Assembly (NCBI GenBank): GCA_013397695.1
Contig: VYZI01000388.1
Location: 568,744 to 632,743, forward strand
Source: Centropus unirufus
Lineage: Eukaryota > Chordata > Aves > Cuculiformes > Centropidae
Direction: 5' to 3'
Length of the DNA: 64,000 bases
The notes beneath the pieces were generated by a model. The model was not told the DNA's origin, made no database searches, and worked only from the letters and a program-made list of their open reading frames with translations. This document shows, one piece after another, positions 39,101 to 48,015 of the stretch. Numbering within the stretch: the first letter of the stretch is position 1; each line of letters begins with the position of its first letter. A program made the translations under genes and the position numbers.

Positions 39101-42100
39101 TCCCAAAACCTCCTTGTGCTTTGCCCACAGGGCTCTGTGGGCGGTGTGGAGGTGGCTGTTGGTGGAGCCCATGGACACAGCGCAGACATCGCTGCTCGGG
39201 CTCCACGCTGCCCAAATCCTCCCTGGCAGCACAGCCAGGAGCCACAGCAGCGCCCCGGACACACCTGAACAGCTCAGAGACAAGAAATTCCCGTTATGGA
39301 CCAGCTGGAGCACCCCTCAGTGTGCACCCTGCAAAGCCTCTGCCCTGGAGTAACGGGGCCAGCGTGGGAGCAGGCAAGAGCCTGCTCTGTCACCTCAGCC
39401 CGGGAGTCACCGAGTGAGGAAGAGGAGGCAAGAGGTGTAAGAACCACCAAGGAGTCAGGTGTATCCAGTGAGAGCTACCCCTGAGAGGAGCCCCGCTGCC
39501 TCCCTCAGCAGGAGGAACGCTAGACTATGGCAAAGTCCTTTGAGATGCACCAGCCGATGGCTGAGAAAACACACGCCAGACCAAGCAACAGGAACCAAAC
39601 GAATCTGAAAAGCAAGCGCCTGTCTCCAGTTAAATGTCTTAAAAGAGAAAGGAAAAGTAAGATTTAACTGCTTGTCCTTTGAAATGGTGGGTTGTTTTTT
39701 TTCTGAATTCGTTTATATACACATTCTATATGGGTATGGACTGCAAAGAGGTATGAGGAATGGGGAAATGTTCCTCAAGGAAGAGGAACATCTTTTTCTG
39801 TCAGAAAACTCTTAAATCAGGACCCAGCAGCAAGCGGCCATCGAGACACGGACAATATCTTGTGCATAGTGCAGAGCTTCGTTTTAGAATAGACCTTTCA
39901 CATGGATGAACAGGTAAAGGTTTTTATTCATGGAGAACAAATCTTATGAGGAGGGACTTGAGGGAGTTGGGGGTGTTGAGGCTGGAGAAGAGGAGGCTGA
40001 GGGGAGAGCTCATCCCTGCCTCCAAGTGCCTGGAAGGAGGGGGTGGAGAGGTGGGTGCTGGGCTCTTCTCCCAAGGGACAAGGGATGGGATGAAGGAAAA
40101 TGGCCTCAAGCTGTGCCAGGGCAGGGTCAGGTTGGACATGAGGAAAGAATTCTTCACTGCAAGGGTCCTGAGGCCCTGGCAGAGGCTGCACAGGGAGGGG
40201 TGGAGTCCCCATCCCTGGAGGGGTTTAAAAGCCGGGGGGATGAGGAACTCAGGGATCTGGTTTAGAAGCAGACAGGAATAGTTGCACTCGATAGTCTTAG
40301 AGGTCTTTTCCAACGTGGTGATTCCATAGTTCTATGTTTTTGTTACCCCTCCATCCTTTGCTTAAGCTGCTTATTCTCAGCTATTCAGGGCGACAATTGG
40401 TAGAGAAGCATAGAGCAAACGTGTTTTCAAATACCAACATATGCAAGGTGAAACTTAAACATTCGGAAGGCCAAAACAACAACAAAAATCATTTCTCCCT
40501 TTTGGGGTTGCTTGAGAAAGTTTATTCTATTTGGGAACAAAAGAAACTCTGGTTCTGAGTGGGAGGACAATAGACCTGCAGCAAACAAAACCCTTCCACT
40601 TTCACATGGCAAACATTGTGCAACCAGAAATCAACCTTTTCTCCCAAGCCCCAGATGAAGATGGATGAGGGTGGTCTTTAGCAGCTTTACCCAGAAGAGG
40701 GGAGAGCTGAAGGCTCCAGGTCAAGCTCAGTTTTTGCCCAGGTTCTGCATTTCCCCCCCACACATGAATTACTCTGCAATCGGGCAAGTTTATCATTTAA
40801 GCTGGGAGTTCTATCACCCCAGCACCCACAAGGCAAGTCAGAACCCAGGCAGCCAGGGGAATTGCTACACAAATGCCTCCTGACCCCTAACCAGGAAGCC
40901 TTTACTGGCCCATTACACGTCAGGATTAGCATCAGTTCTCCTTGGGGGTGTGCCAGCAGAAGAGTCTCCCGACTCCCGTGATGCTGCTTGAGTCAGAACA
41001 CCCTCAGATTCAGACTTATTCACAGTTATTGGCTTTGGACACCCCAAGGCTGATCAATGTGATTCCAGTTGGCCAGCCGGGCCCACGAACAAGCACAAGC
41101 CAGGTCTTAACATTGGGTTTTGTTATTTTCCTTTTGATTGCAGGATCTCTCTCTCTCACACCGGAACAGCCCTCTTCCCTTCCATCACTAAGAATTTGGA
41201 TTGCACATGACAGTAATCAAAATAATTTTTTCCACCAAAGACAAGTCCTCTCTTGGGCTTCATATTTCTTTAGGTATTTGCTGGTCCGGGCTGCCTACTT
41301 GACTAAATTTTTTCTTAACTTTGGGAAAAGTAAGCAACGAATCCTTCAGTGCCAGAATGATAAACACTGCATCAAATATTGAAGGGGACCAAATAATCCA
41401 ATGTGAGGCCAAGGGAATCTAAGCCTGTCCTGAGTGAGAATAGGAGCATCACTGCACTTGGAATATGGTGTTCGGTACCTCTCTGTGTACTTTTTTATAT
41501 ATAATTATGTATGTATACACATAATTCTGAGTCACAACACATTTCAGCAACTGACTGATGGAATTTCACGCAATACCAACTGGAACACAACCAGTTGTAA
41601 CTTTAGTACATACACATTTAGTAACACACCAAGGGAACATCCTGCCCTTTAAAGCACCTGAGAATTCCATCACAGATTGCAAAATTAGCAGAATTTCCTG
41701 TCTTTCAACTCAGATGCCATAGAATCTTAGAATGGTTTGGGTTGGAAGGGACCTCTGGATCCAGCAGCTCAAGGCCGCATTCAGCTTGGCCTTGAACATT
41801 TCCAGGGAAGGGGCATCCACAACACCCCTGGGCCAGTGTTTCACCATCCTCATTTTGAAGAATTTCTTCCTAATGTCTCATCTCAATCTTCCCCTTTCCA
41901 GTTTGTAGCCATTCCCCCTCATCAGTTGCTCCCTCTCGCTCTCTCCTCACCCCCAAAAACGCAAAGGCTAAGTAATGACTAAGAGAATTTGACGTAGTAA
42001 CACAAAACGAAGTCAAGTAAAAAAGAATGATGCTGTGTTTGCTGTGCTTTTCCTTTCCTTCCATAAGGAGGCATAAGGAAAAGCTTTCTGAAGAAAATAT

Positions 42101-45100
42101 GCAAAATCAATTCCATCTTCTGAGAAGGCAAATGCTAAGTGATGGCCTTGAAGTTTAAAGCTTCCAGCTAGCTACTGGGTACTATTTAAGTAGGAAGATG
42201 GGACTTTATAAAAAAAGAAATTTAATCATTTTGGTCCAAAATTTGAAGAGGGCATTTTAGATCAGTCCTGCTGCTGACATGGGCCCATAAGGAAAAAGAT
42301 ACCAGCTTGCCCCTTGCCAGTACTCGTAAAAACAACCAAAAGGCCAACGGAAGATAGCTTGTTTCCACAGAACCACCGGGTTGGAAAAGACCTTTGAGAA
42401 CATCGAGTCCAACTGTCCCAGTCCATCACTAATCCAGAACCTTAGGTGCCTCCTCTCCCCATCCTTTAAACCCCTCCAGGGATGGGGACTCCACCCCTCC
42501 CTGTGCAGCCTCTGCCAGGGCCTCAGGACCCTTGCAGGGAAGAATTCTTTCCTCATGTCCAACCTGACCCTGCCCTGGCACAGCTTGAGGCCATTCCCCC
42601 TCATCCCATCCCCTGTCCCTTGGGAGAAGAGCCCAGCTCCCACCTCTCCGCCCCCTCCTTCCAGGCACTTGGAGGCAGGGATGAGCTCTCCCCTCAGCCT
42701 CCTCTTCTCCAGCCTCAACACCCCCAGCTCCCTCAGCTGCTCCCACAATCCTTCTTCTCCAGCCCCTTCCCAGCTCCGTTCCCTTCTCTGGACGCGCTCC
42801 AGGACCTCAATGTCCTTCTTGGAGTGAGTGGCCCAGAACTGACCCCAGGATTCGAGGTGTGGCCTCCCCTGTGCCGAATGCAGGGGCAGAATCACTTTCC
42901 CTTTCTAGTCTCCCAGCTCCTGTTCCTCGGGTACCCTTGGCAATCCAACCAGTGCATTCCTAATGGATGAAATGCACCACCCTCGTGAGCTCGCGGCATT
43001 GTGTGCGCATTAACGATTGAACGATAAAACCCATAATGGAGCATTGTACTGCGAGCCACAGCTGGCACAGTAACAGGGCAGGAAACCGTAGCATCTCCGC
43101 CTTATCAGAGAGGACGGGCCGGCTGCGCGGTTCGAGTCACGCTTGGCTCCGCCAGCGCCGAGGGGAACAGCGTCCCCACTGAACCCCCCGAACCGCCAGG
43201 CCGTGTCGTGGTGCGAGGGCCGGGAATTGCCAGCCCCTCGCCACATCTTTCCCGCAGCACTCGTAGGGCGAGAGAGGGAGGACTTGCAGACTGAAAAGCT
43301 GCAGCAGTGGGAGATGTGCGCGCTGATCCGAGTCCTGCGCGCACAGCGCCTGGCAGAGCTCCGTGCCCGACCCCTGGTGCTGGAGCTGGGAGCAGGAGCT
43401 GCAGCACCAACAGCCGCCACGGCCCTTGCCGCTCGTATCTCGGCAGAGCCCAGCGCCCACCTGGCAGAACAAGAAGGCAGAACAACCCCCCGGACCGCTC
43501 CATCAAGGGCAAAACAGAGAGGGTCCGTACTTCCCTGGTTTATTCCCACTTATCCTAATAGAATGTAATGTACTGGAGATGTGGATTCCATCGGAAGTCA
43601 AGTCAAAGGGACATCTGAGGGGCTGGAGAGCAAGTCTTGAGAGGAGTGGCTGAGGGACCTGGAGCTGTATTCCCTGGAGAGAAGGAGGCTGAGGGAAGAC
43701 CTCATCACTGCCTCCAACTGCCTGAAATGAGATGGGGGTTGGTCTCTTTTCCCAAGAAGCAGGCAAGAAGATAAGAAGAAATAGCTTCAAGTTGTGCCAG
43801 GGCAGGTTCAGATCAGACATCGGGAAAAAATCCCTTCACCAAAAGAGTTCCTGGGCACTGGCAAAGGCTGCCCTGGGAGGAGGATGAGTGCCCATCCCTG
43901 GAGGTGTTTAAGAGACGGGTACAGGAGCTGCTTAGGGATCTGGTTTAGGAGTGACAAGGCACAATTGGGCTTGATGACCTCTCAGGTCTTTTCCAACCAA
44001 GTATTTCTATGATTCCGGTTGGTTCTCAATAACTTTAAATTTGGCTGTTTACAAAACACAGTTCGTATTGAGGACTTCTGAATTTCCGGAAATCAACACT
44101 GGGGGGACTGGTGCAAAGTTGTCACGTCCTTCCTTAATGTTCATCAATGGGCAAAGAGTCTTGCCTGACTCACCAAGGGAATATTAGGGAATTTATTAAC
44201 ATGCAGGCTGTCCACAAGGTAGGGATGGGAGCCATGGGTTTCACTCATGCTCAACTCCTGGGCTGTAACAGGTTTATACTTCTTGCCTCCTGCATTGGGA
44301 TTGATTCTTGTTTCCTCCCTCTCCATCCCCACTAATGAAAGCAAGGGTAATGCTCTACCTGGAGTAGTGTGTCCTGTTCTGGAATCCTCAGTTTAAGAAG
44401 GAGATGGAACTGTTGGAATGGGTCCAGAGGAGGCTACCAAGATGATCAGGGGCTGGAGCCCCTCTGCCATGAGGCCAGGCTGAGAGAGCTGGGGCTGTTC
44501 AGCCTGGAGAGGAGAAGGCTCCAGGGAGACCTTTTAACAACAGCCTTGAAGTACCTGAAGGGCTCTAGGAAAGCTGGGGAGGGACCTCTTCCAAGGGCAT
44601 GGAGTGATAGGATGAGAGAGAATGGCTTTAAATTGGAATAGGGAAGGTCTAGATCAGACACTAGGAAGGAAGAAATTCTTCACAATGAGGGTGGGGAGGC
44701 CCTGGCCAAGGTTGCCCAGAGCAGTGGTGGCTGCCCCATCCCTGGAGGTGTTCAAGGCCAGGTTGGATGGGGCCTGGAGCCCCTGATGCAGTGGGAGGTG
44801 TCCCTGCCCATGGCAGGGGGTGGAACTGGATGGGCTTGGAGGCCCCTTCCAACCCAACCCATTTTATGACTTATGATTATTTGTTATTATTTTGCAGGAA
44901 ATCTTTAGGGTAAATAATTTTTCAGTGCACTGAAATGTCCCCTTAGTGAAGTTCATACGAATCAGACAGGAGGCAGACAAGGCATATGGGTTCACTGAAA
45001 CAGGAAAAGCTTAGAAACTATTCAAGACACTCAAATGCAAGCGGTAAAACTGGACCGATCATTCTACCTGAGGAGAGTTTGACTCAAGAATCCAATGTCA

Positions 45101-46751
45101 TCGCCGTACGTTTACCCAGGCCAGAAACTCGAGGTTACGGGCAAAGGTTACAGGTCAGAACCTGTAACAGGTTCTGTCTTTGAAAAGCAAGGTAGGAGTC
45201 CGTAAGCACATTCTACCAAGAAGAAAGGGAAGAGTGATGGCAGCAAAAACTTAGAAGGATCAAGGTGGGCATGAAAAGATGTAGGAGGTAACCCAGCCTT
45301 TCTCCTGCTATGTAAAAGTTACTAAAAAATTAAATCAAAATATTCTCTGCAGGACCGCTTTTGTGAGGCCCGTTATTCTGTGTTTCATGAAGCCTGTTAT
45401 TTTATTTACTGTTGTATACTTGAGCAAGCCTTGCTTTCCAAGTGCATAATGAAGCAATACTTCATTTTTAATTGGACAGGCAGCATTTACAACAGACGAT
45501 AGTTGTTCCCCTGCCTGCGTACCTATTTTCTCTTTTCCTATCAACTTTCAAGTTGCTTGTGACAACCTGGAGCATTTATAATATTACACAGACTAGGAAC
45601 TCTTTGCATTGCTTCTTTTTTTTCAGTTTTCAGTAAGCCACAAAAGGAAGCTGTGTGGTCTGTTGGCAAGGCCCTCTATCGCCTCTCAATAACCATCAGA
45701 AAATAAAAAAGAAATAACGATGTTTCCAGGAAGAAAAATAAAACATAAGGTCTACTTTAAAAAAATAATTTGTTCTTCAACATTAAAACACAAAAAACCT
45801 CTCCCCCATCTTTGTTGATAAGGACTTTCAAATTAAAAATCACTTGATCGCATGTCTGAACCTATTATTACTATATGACATGGTGTTAAAACCTTCAAGC
45901 ATGCATCTCCTAAACTATATTTTACTGATCTTACTGTAACTTTTCCACTGCTGAACCATCATCACAAGGTCATTTTTGTCTACCTGCAGCCACTGCAAAA
46001 TTAAAGGATCTAAGATTTTCATTCCAATTCCTCAGGGATGGAAACTATTACTTTTGTTTCTCTCTTTGTGAGCTAGTAAAACCAATTTACTCTGACGATC
46101 TTTGCTCCATACCACACTTAGGTTCCCCAATTAGTGTTTTATCCTTAACTGACAAGATCTTTATTATTCCAGGCACACGTTTGTGCATTGTGGTAAAGAA
46201 AACCTGTTATGTGATTGTAATTATGCCAATGAAATTAGAATCCATAATGCCTTAAATACCTTTGTAGTTGCAAGTGTGTGTGACTATTCCAGAAAGAATT
46301 GGTGCTAAAAGTAAAAAAAACAACCAAAAAACCATGCTCAAAATCCGAGCCATTAATGGATGAAAGGGAAACCGTGAATCACCTTGCTGAGGAGGAGCCT
46401 GCACACAGCAGCACACAGAAGTGCGGAGTAGAAACTTTCTTTTTTAGACAGGAAACCAGAGGTTTTCTTGCTAGCATCTGTGTTCATAACCCAGTAACAG
46501 TGCCTGTTTCCACTGCCGCATGGACCCGTCAGGGTGAAACCCATTCAGCAGAAACATAATTTCTGCGGTTAAGGTTGTGCGTCGCTCCTTTGTGCCGAAT
46601 AAAAAAGCAAACTCACCAGGGTGCAGAAGATGCATTGGCATTGTGCGATGGTTGTCATCTGCTCCACGGGATATTCACCCAGGCAGAGCTTGCAGGACAC
46701 CAACGGGTCCAGTACCAGGTCCCAGGTAGGCCGATACCTTGCTGTAGTCAT
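20994..46751 (-). CDS. RNF144A: RNF144A, RING-IBR-RING E3 ubiquitin ligase, seven coding exons (span includes introns)
   Basis: The coding exons in transcript order are 46617-46751, 30199-30303, 29934-29994, 28130-28337, 26203-26350, 24459-24548 and 20994-21125. All introns are GT-AG, phases match, and the joined product is 292 residues, the length I know for the mammalian protein. RING1 uses cysteines from Cys20/Cys23 to Cys65/Cys70. The IBR shows Cys111, 116, 135, 138, 143, 146, His151 and Cys156. RING2 starts at Cys185/Cys188, and Cys198 sits at the position of the catalytic cysteine that carries ubiquitin as a thioester in RBR ligases. Residues about 250-276 form a hydrophobic helix containing Gly252-x3-Gly256, followed by a Cys/Lys-rich tail. 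Family knowledge: this is a tail-anchored endomembrane/plasma-membrane E3 reported to target DNA-PKcs. The paralogue RNF144B is less likely because of the exact length, the MTTxRYRPTW start and the GDDDPLPT end. Exons 2-3 also exist as a second copy at 31580-31949. Confidence 0.95.
21998..22510 (+). mobile_element. CR1 LINE fragment with non-CR1 5' extension (copy B)
   Basis: The body runs from about 22089 to 22510 in sense orientation, ending in degenerate CAATTCTACAATTCTACC tail units. The preceding about 95 bp matches the extension of copy A (10964-11057) with scattered, mostly transition, differences. It lies in the intron between RNF144A coding exons 6 and 7. Confidence 0.88.
23120..23371 (-). 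mobile_element. CR1 LINE 3' fragment
   Basis: Antisense, starting TAGAATCCCCAGGTTGGAAA, 5'-truncated after the CATTCCCCCTTGTCCTATCG block. In the RNF144A intron between exons 6 and 7. Confidence 0.9.
24148..24281 (+). repeat. 134-bp dispersed repeat, copy 1
   Basis: From CTCATTGCATTTCAG to GACTTGGCATTTC. The same sequence with about eight small differences lies at 34851-34985. It is not CR1. Located in the intron between RNF144A exons 6 and 7. I do not recognise the family. Confidence 0.85.
24459..24548 (-). CDS. RNF144A: RNF144A coding exon 6
   Basis: This 90-nt, phase 0-0 exon encodes residues 220-249, DDFLLIHYDKGPCRNKLGHS to WHRTQ. His226 and Cys232 are candidates for the last zinc ligands of RING2. 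The acceptor is cgtag next to 24548 and the donor gtaaag starts at 24458. The exon is too short to appear as an open frame with its own start. I found it by searching between exons 5 and 7 for the missing 30 residues, and it fits exactly. Confidence 0.93.
24855..25258 (+). mobile_element. CR1 LINE fragment with internal deletion
   Basis: Starts with CACTGGTGAGGCTGCACCTC and GGGGTCAGTTTTGGG, then jumps to GTTGAGGCTGGAGAAGAGG, omitting sequence normally between them. Ends GGTCTTTTCCAACCAAGCAA. In the intron between exons 5 and 6. Confidence 0.9.
26203..26350 (-). CDS. RNF144A: RNF144A coding exon 5 (RING2, catalytic cysteine)
   Basis: This 148-nt exon completes Ser170 and encodes residues 171-219, SVFKMEEDDAPIKR to CLESLD. 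It carries RING2 Cys185, 188, 203, 206, 211 and 214. Cys198, in ERDEGCAQMMC, is the expected catalytic residue. The acceptor is cccacag next to 26350 and the donor gtgagt starts at 26202. A nearby alternative AG at 26346 would bring an immediate stop codon, which supports the chosen acceptor. Confidence 0.95.
28130..28337 (-). CDS. RNF144A: RNF144A coding exon 4 (IBR domain)
   Basis: This 208-nt exon completes Glu101, encodes residues 102-169 and ends with two bases of codon 170. It contains the whole in-between-RING zinc-binding set: Cys111, Cys116, Cys135, Cys138, Cys143, Cys146, His151 and Cys156. The acceptor is ttacag next to 28337 and the donor gtaaag starts at 28129. The stretch LQEPSPQDPQLVQCKACDIE is more variable relative to the mammalian protein as I recall it than the flanking cysteine-rich parts. 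Confidence 0.93.
28577..29300 (-). mobile_element. CR1 LINE fragment, one of the two longest in the window
   Basis: About 720 bp, antisense. Beyond the common 3' block it continues through AGTGAGGGCCCCAAAACTGA, GGCCAAGATGCCCTTGGCCT and GTGCAGGACCCAGCACTTGG, reaching further 5' in CR1 than most copies here. Lies between coding exons 3 and 4 and ends close to the left edge of the tandem duplication. Confidence 0.9.
29934..29994 (-). CDS. RNF144A: RNF144A coding exon 3 (copy in first duplicate block)
   Basis: This 61-nt exon encodes residues 81-100, IECMVASEIMQRYKKLQFER, plus the first base of codon 101. It forms the linker between RING1 and the IBR. The acceptor is caacag next to 29994 and the donor gtaaga starts at 29933. 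It is separated from exon 2 by an intron of only 204 bp. The exon is not a multiple of three, so it must be used exactly once. The second copy is at 31580-31640. Confidence 0.92.
30199..30303 (-). CDS. RNF144A: RNF144A coding exon 2 (copy in first duplicate block)
   Basis: This 105-nt, phase 0-0 exon encodes residues 46-80, CLKQYVELL to LQENE. It supplies the rest of RING1, including Cys46, Cys65 and Cys70. The acceptor is ttacag next to 30303 and the donor is gtatgc from 30198. An identical exon with the same splice sites lies at 31845-31949, exactly 1646 bp away, in the second duplicate block. The sequence cannot say which copy is used. If the duplication is an assembly artefact, they are the same exon. 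Confidence 0.93.
30983..30983. other. Single undetermined base at duplication junction
   Basis: A lone N sits exactly between the two 1645-bp copies. A one-base gap is typical of a scaffolding join where two overlapping contigs were not merged. Confidence 0.95.
31580..31640 (-). other. RNF144A: Second copy of RNF144A coding exon 3
   Basis: Identical in sequence and splice sites to 29934-29994. It ends in phase 1, whereas exon 2 starts in phase 0, so splicing from this copy into the downstream exon 2 copy breaks the reading frame. Confidence 0.9.
31845..31949 (-). other. RNF144A: Second copy of RNF144A coding exon 2
   Basis: Identical in the coding part to 30199-30303, with intact acceptor and donor. 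It is an intact exon, not a decayed one. Inclusion of both exon 2 copies together with both exon 3 copies would shift the frame, so either it replaces the other copy or it is an assembly duplicate. Confidence 0.9.
32629..34850. other. RNF144A intron sequence, nothing recognised
   Basis: Unique sequence between the tandem duplication and the 134-bp repeat. Slightly GC-rich at 32860-33130. No CR1. Confidence 0.55.
34851..34985 (+). repeat. 134-bp dispersed repeat, copy 2
   Basis: Direct-orientation partner of 24148-24281, 10.7 kb away in the long intron between exons 1 and 2. Both copies contain TTAAATAACTTACTATTTAA and CTGACATGACGAAG. Homology ends sharply on both sides. Confidence 0.85.
35317..35632 (+). 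mobile_element. CR1 LINE 3' fragment
   Basis: Sense copy starting ACTGCCTCCAAGAGCCTGGA and ending with GGAGGATTCTATAATTGG. In the long intron between exons 1 and 2, in opposite orientation to the copy at 28577-29300. Confidence 0.9.
35633..37776. other. RNF144A intron sequence, nothing recognised
   Basis: AT-rich with short A and T runs around 36030-36110. No supported element. Confidence 0.55.
37777..38133 (-). mobile_element. CR1 LINE 3' fragment
   Basis: Antisense, GGTTTGGGTTGGAAAGGACC start, of the subfamily with the GCCATGGGCAGGGACACCTC block, extending to GGAGTCTCCTCTTC. Confidence 0.9.
38661..39041 (+). mobile_element. Probable solo LTR
   Basis: The right half has LTR architecture: a CCAAT motif, CTATAAAAG at 38960-38968, AATAAA at 38983-38988 and a short pyrimidine-rich U5 ending CCCGCACA. 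TGCGG at 38661 is a possible start. The flanking hexamers CTTGCC and CTTCCA match only partly, so the ends and target duplication are uncertain. No adjacent internal retroviral sequence was seen. Confidence 0.55.
39944..40343 (+). mobile_element. CR1 LINE 3' fragment
   Basis: Sense copy from TTATGAGGAGGGACTTGAGG to a GATTCCATAGTTCTATG tail, GC-rich subfamily. Confidence 0.92.
41718..41957 (-). mobile_element. CR1 LINE 3' fragment
   Basis: Antisense, CATAGAATCTTAGAATGG tail and GGTTGGAAGGGACCTCTGG, with a deletion of the GCCATGGGCAGGGACACC block. Confidence 0.88.
42368..42945 (-). mobile_element. CR1 LINE 3' fragment
   Basis: Antisense GC-rich copy from CACAGAACCACCGGGTTGGA through GCTCCAGGACCTCAATGTCC and a CCCCTGTGCCGAATGCAGG block. 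It shows the normal CR1 continuation beyond the GTCCAGAG point where copies A and B diverge. Confidence 0.9.
42980..43500. promoter_or_regulatory. CpG-rich patch inside RNF144A intron
   Basis: High density of CG dinucleotides in otherwise CpG-poor intron, between two CR1 copies. It contains open frames on both strands, the longest plus-strand one (43143-43568, 141 codons) rich in Ala, Arg and Leu as expected from GC-rich DNA. It may be an internal promoter or regulatory element. No core promoter motif was identified. Confidence 0.4.
43600..44022 (+). mobile_element. CR1 LINE 3' fragment
   Basis: Sense copy, GGCTGGAGAGCAAGTCTTGA to TATTTCTATGATTCCGG. More diverged, with a small deletion in the middle block. 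Confidence 0.88.
44344..44880 (+). mobile_element. CR1 LINE 3' fragment
   Basis: Sense copy from GGGTAATGCTCTACCTGGAG through GATCAGGGGCTGGAGCCCCT to CCCTTCCAACCCAACCCATT and a short degenerate ATGACTTATGATT tail. Same subfamily as 37777-38133, opposite orientation. Confidence 0.92.
44881..46616. other. RNF144A intron sequence, nothing recognised
   Basis: Unique AT-rich sequence leading to the donor of coding exon 1. Confidence 0.55.
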
Positions 46752-46762
46752 TGCAGAACAGT
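46617..46762 (-). CDS. RNF144A: RNF144A coding exon 1 with 11 nt of 5' UTR
   Basis: The start codon is at 46751-46749. The exon encodes residues 1-45, from MTTARYRPTW to CIFCTL, including RING1 cysteines 20, 23, 38, 40 and 43. It ends in frame at CTG followed by donor gtgagt (46616-46611). A polypyrimidine-AG acceptor ends at 46763, so the exon begins 11 nt before the ATG and at least one noncoding 5' exon must lie upstream, at higher coordinates. I chose this ATG because the protein aligns with the known RNF144A N-terminus and no upstream in-frame ATG fits in the exon. The next residues, CLKQYVELL, come from exon 2, about 16 kb away. Confidence 0.94.
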
Positions 46763-47827
46763 CTGAAAAACAGCATCAAAGCCAAGATATTTCATCACTG
46801 CCTTACAGCGATATTCAGATTTCTGCCACTGCAAGCCTCATTGTCAGCTGCTGCCTGTTAGCTATTTGGGGGAAAAAAAGCTATAATCAGCGCTGGGTGA
46901 TGTGACAGTGTCAGCACTTGCAGCAGGCGGCACGTCCCCTGCCTGACAGAACACGCACCTAGAATAGCAATTAAAATGAAAACCCCGAGAGCGCTCAGGT
47001 TTTGTCAGTGTGTCATCAGGAAACACCCTCAGGTCACAGAGTTCTGCGTGCCATTATACATGCAAAAATCTTGCCCAATTCCTGCCATTTTCCCCACAGT
47101 TCCAGCCTTTCCTTCACCAACCTTGATCACCCGTCCCTTAAATCCCATTCCTTGACACCCACATCTCCAGCTACGCAGGGAAGACTCACAAGGTCTTCTG
47201 TGAGCCAGGACTCTCTAATGCCCCTTTTCCAGCCTGACAATGCCCAATCCCACCACCAGATATTTTTGTTCCCAACAGCACGACAGATCGATCAGTTTGC
47301 TAGGTTAATTTTAGAAATAACAATGAATATTTTGAGTACGCTGAGTTTTAGCCTGTATTTTTCTCCTAACCCTTGCTATACGCCACAAGCGCAACTTTTT
47401 TTATTTTTTTTTTTCATGGCAACAACCAACTGGGGCAAACAAGAACACAAACTCAGCGATGAAAAGAGGCGACAACGCCTATATTCGCTTTTGAGACAGG
47501 AGTTGGATAGGATCATGCAGAGCATCTTCCCCCCGGGCTTCAGGGCCCAGATGGAGAGTTGTCAAATGACCAACCAGAGAGAAACTAATCGCACACACAG
47601 CCAGTGTACGCCCCGCAAAGAGGAAAACTGACTTACAAGTGACGCACGTGGGGAGAAGAACGAAACAAGACACCCCACCACCACCTCCCCCAAACCCCTA
47701 GGGTAACTCATGGGGTAGATCCAGTCTAATCACCATATTGACGAGCATTGTTTTGCCATTGTTTTGTGACAGTGACTTCCTAAGTGTGGGAAATCCACAT
47801 CCTGACGCTGCTGGGGGACCGCATTAT
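46763..47827. other. Upstream intron or 5' flank, nothing recognised
   Basis: Begins with the acceptor tract of coding exon 1, so this is an intron at least in part. The 209-codon frame at 47002-47631 has no recognisable domain. Confidence 0.5.
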
Positions 47828-48015
47828 CTCATGGAATCATGGAATGGGTTGGCTTGGAAAGGACAAAGTCCAGGCAGTCCCACCCTCTGCCATGGGCAGG
47901 GACACCTCCCGCTGGACCAGGCTGCTCCAGGGCCCGTCCAACCTGGCCTTGGACACCTTGAGAAGAATTTCTTCCTAATGTCCAGTCTAAATCTTTCCCC
48001 CTCCAATCTCGCCTC
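47828..48015 (-). mobile_element. CR1 LINE 3' fragment, short
   Basis: Antisense, CATGGAATCATGGAATGGG start, GCCATGGGCAGGGACACCTC block and TTCTTCCTAATGTCCAGTC, with an internal deletion. Confidence 0.9.

Noticed and set aside
43075..43150. tRNA-like internal promoter: TGGCACAGTAAC and GGTTCGAGTC about 65 bp apart
   Set aside because: Neither the acceptor stem nor the T stem pairs when folded by eye, so this is a chance match to box A and box B.
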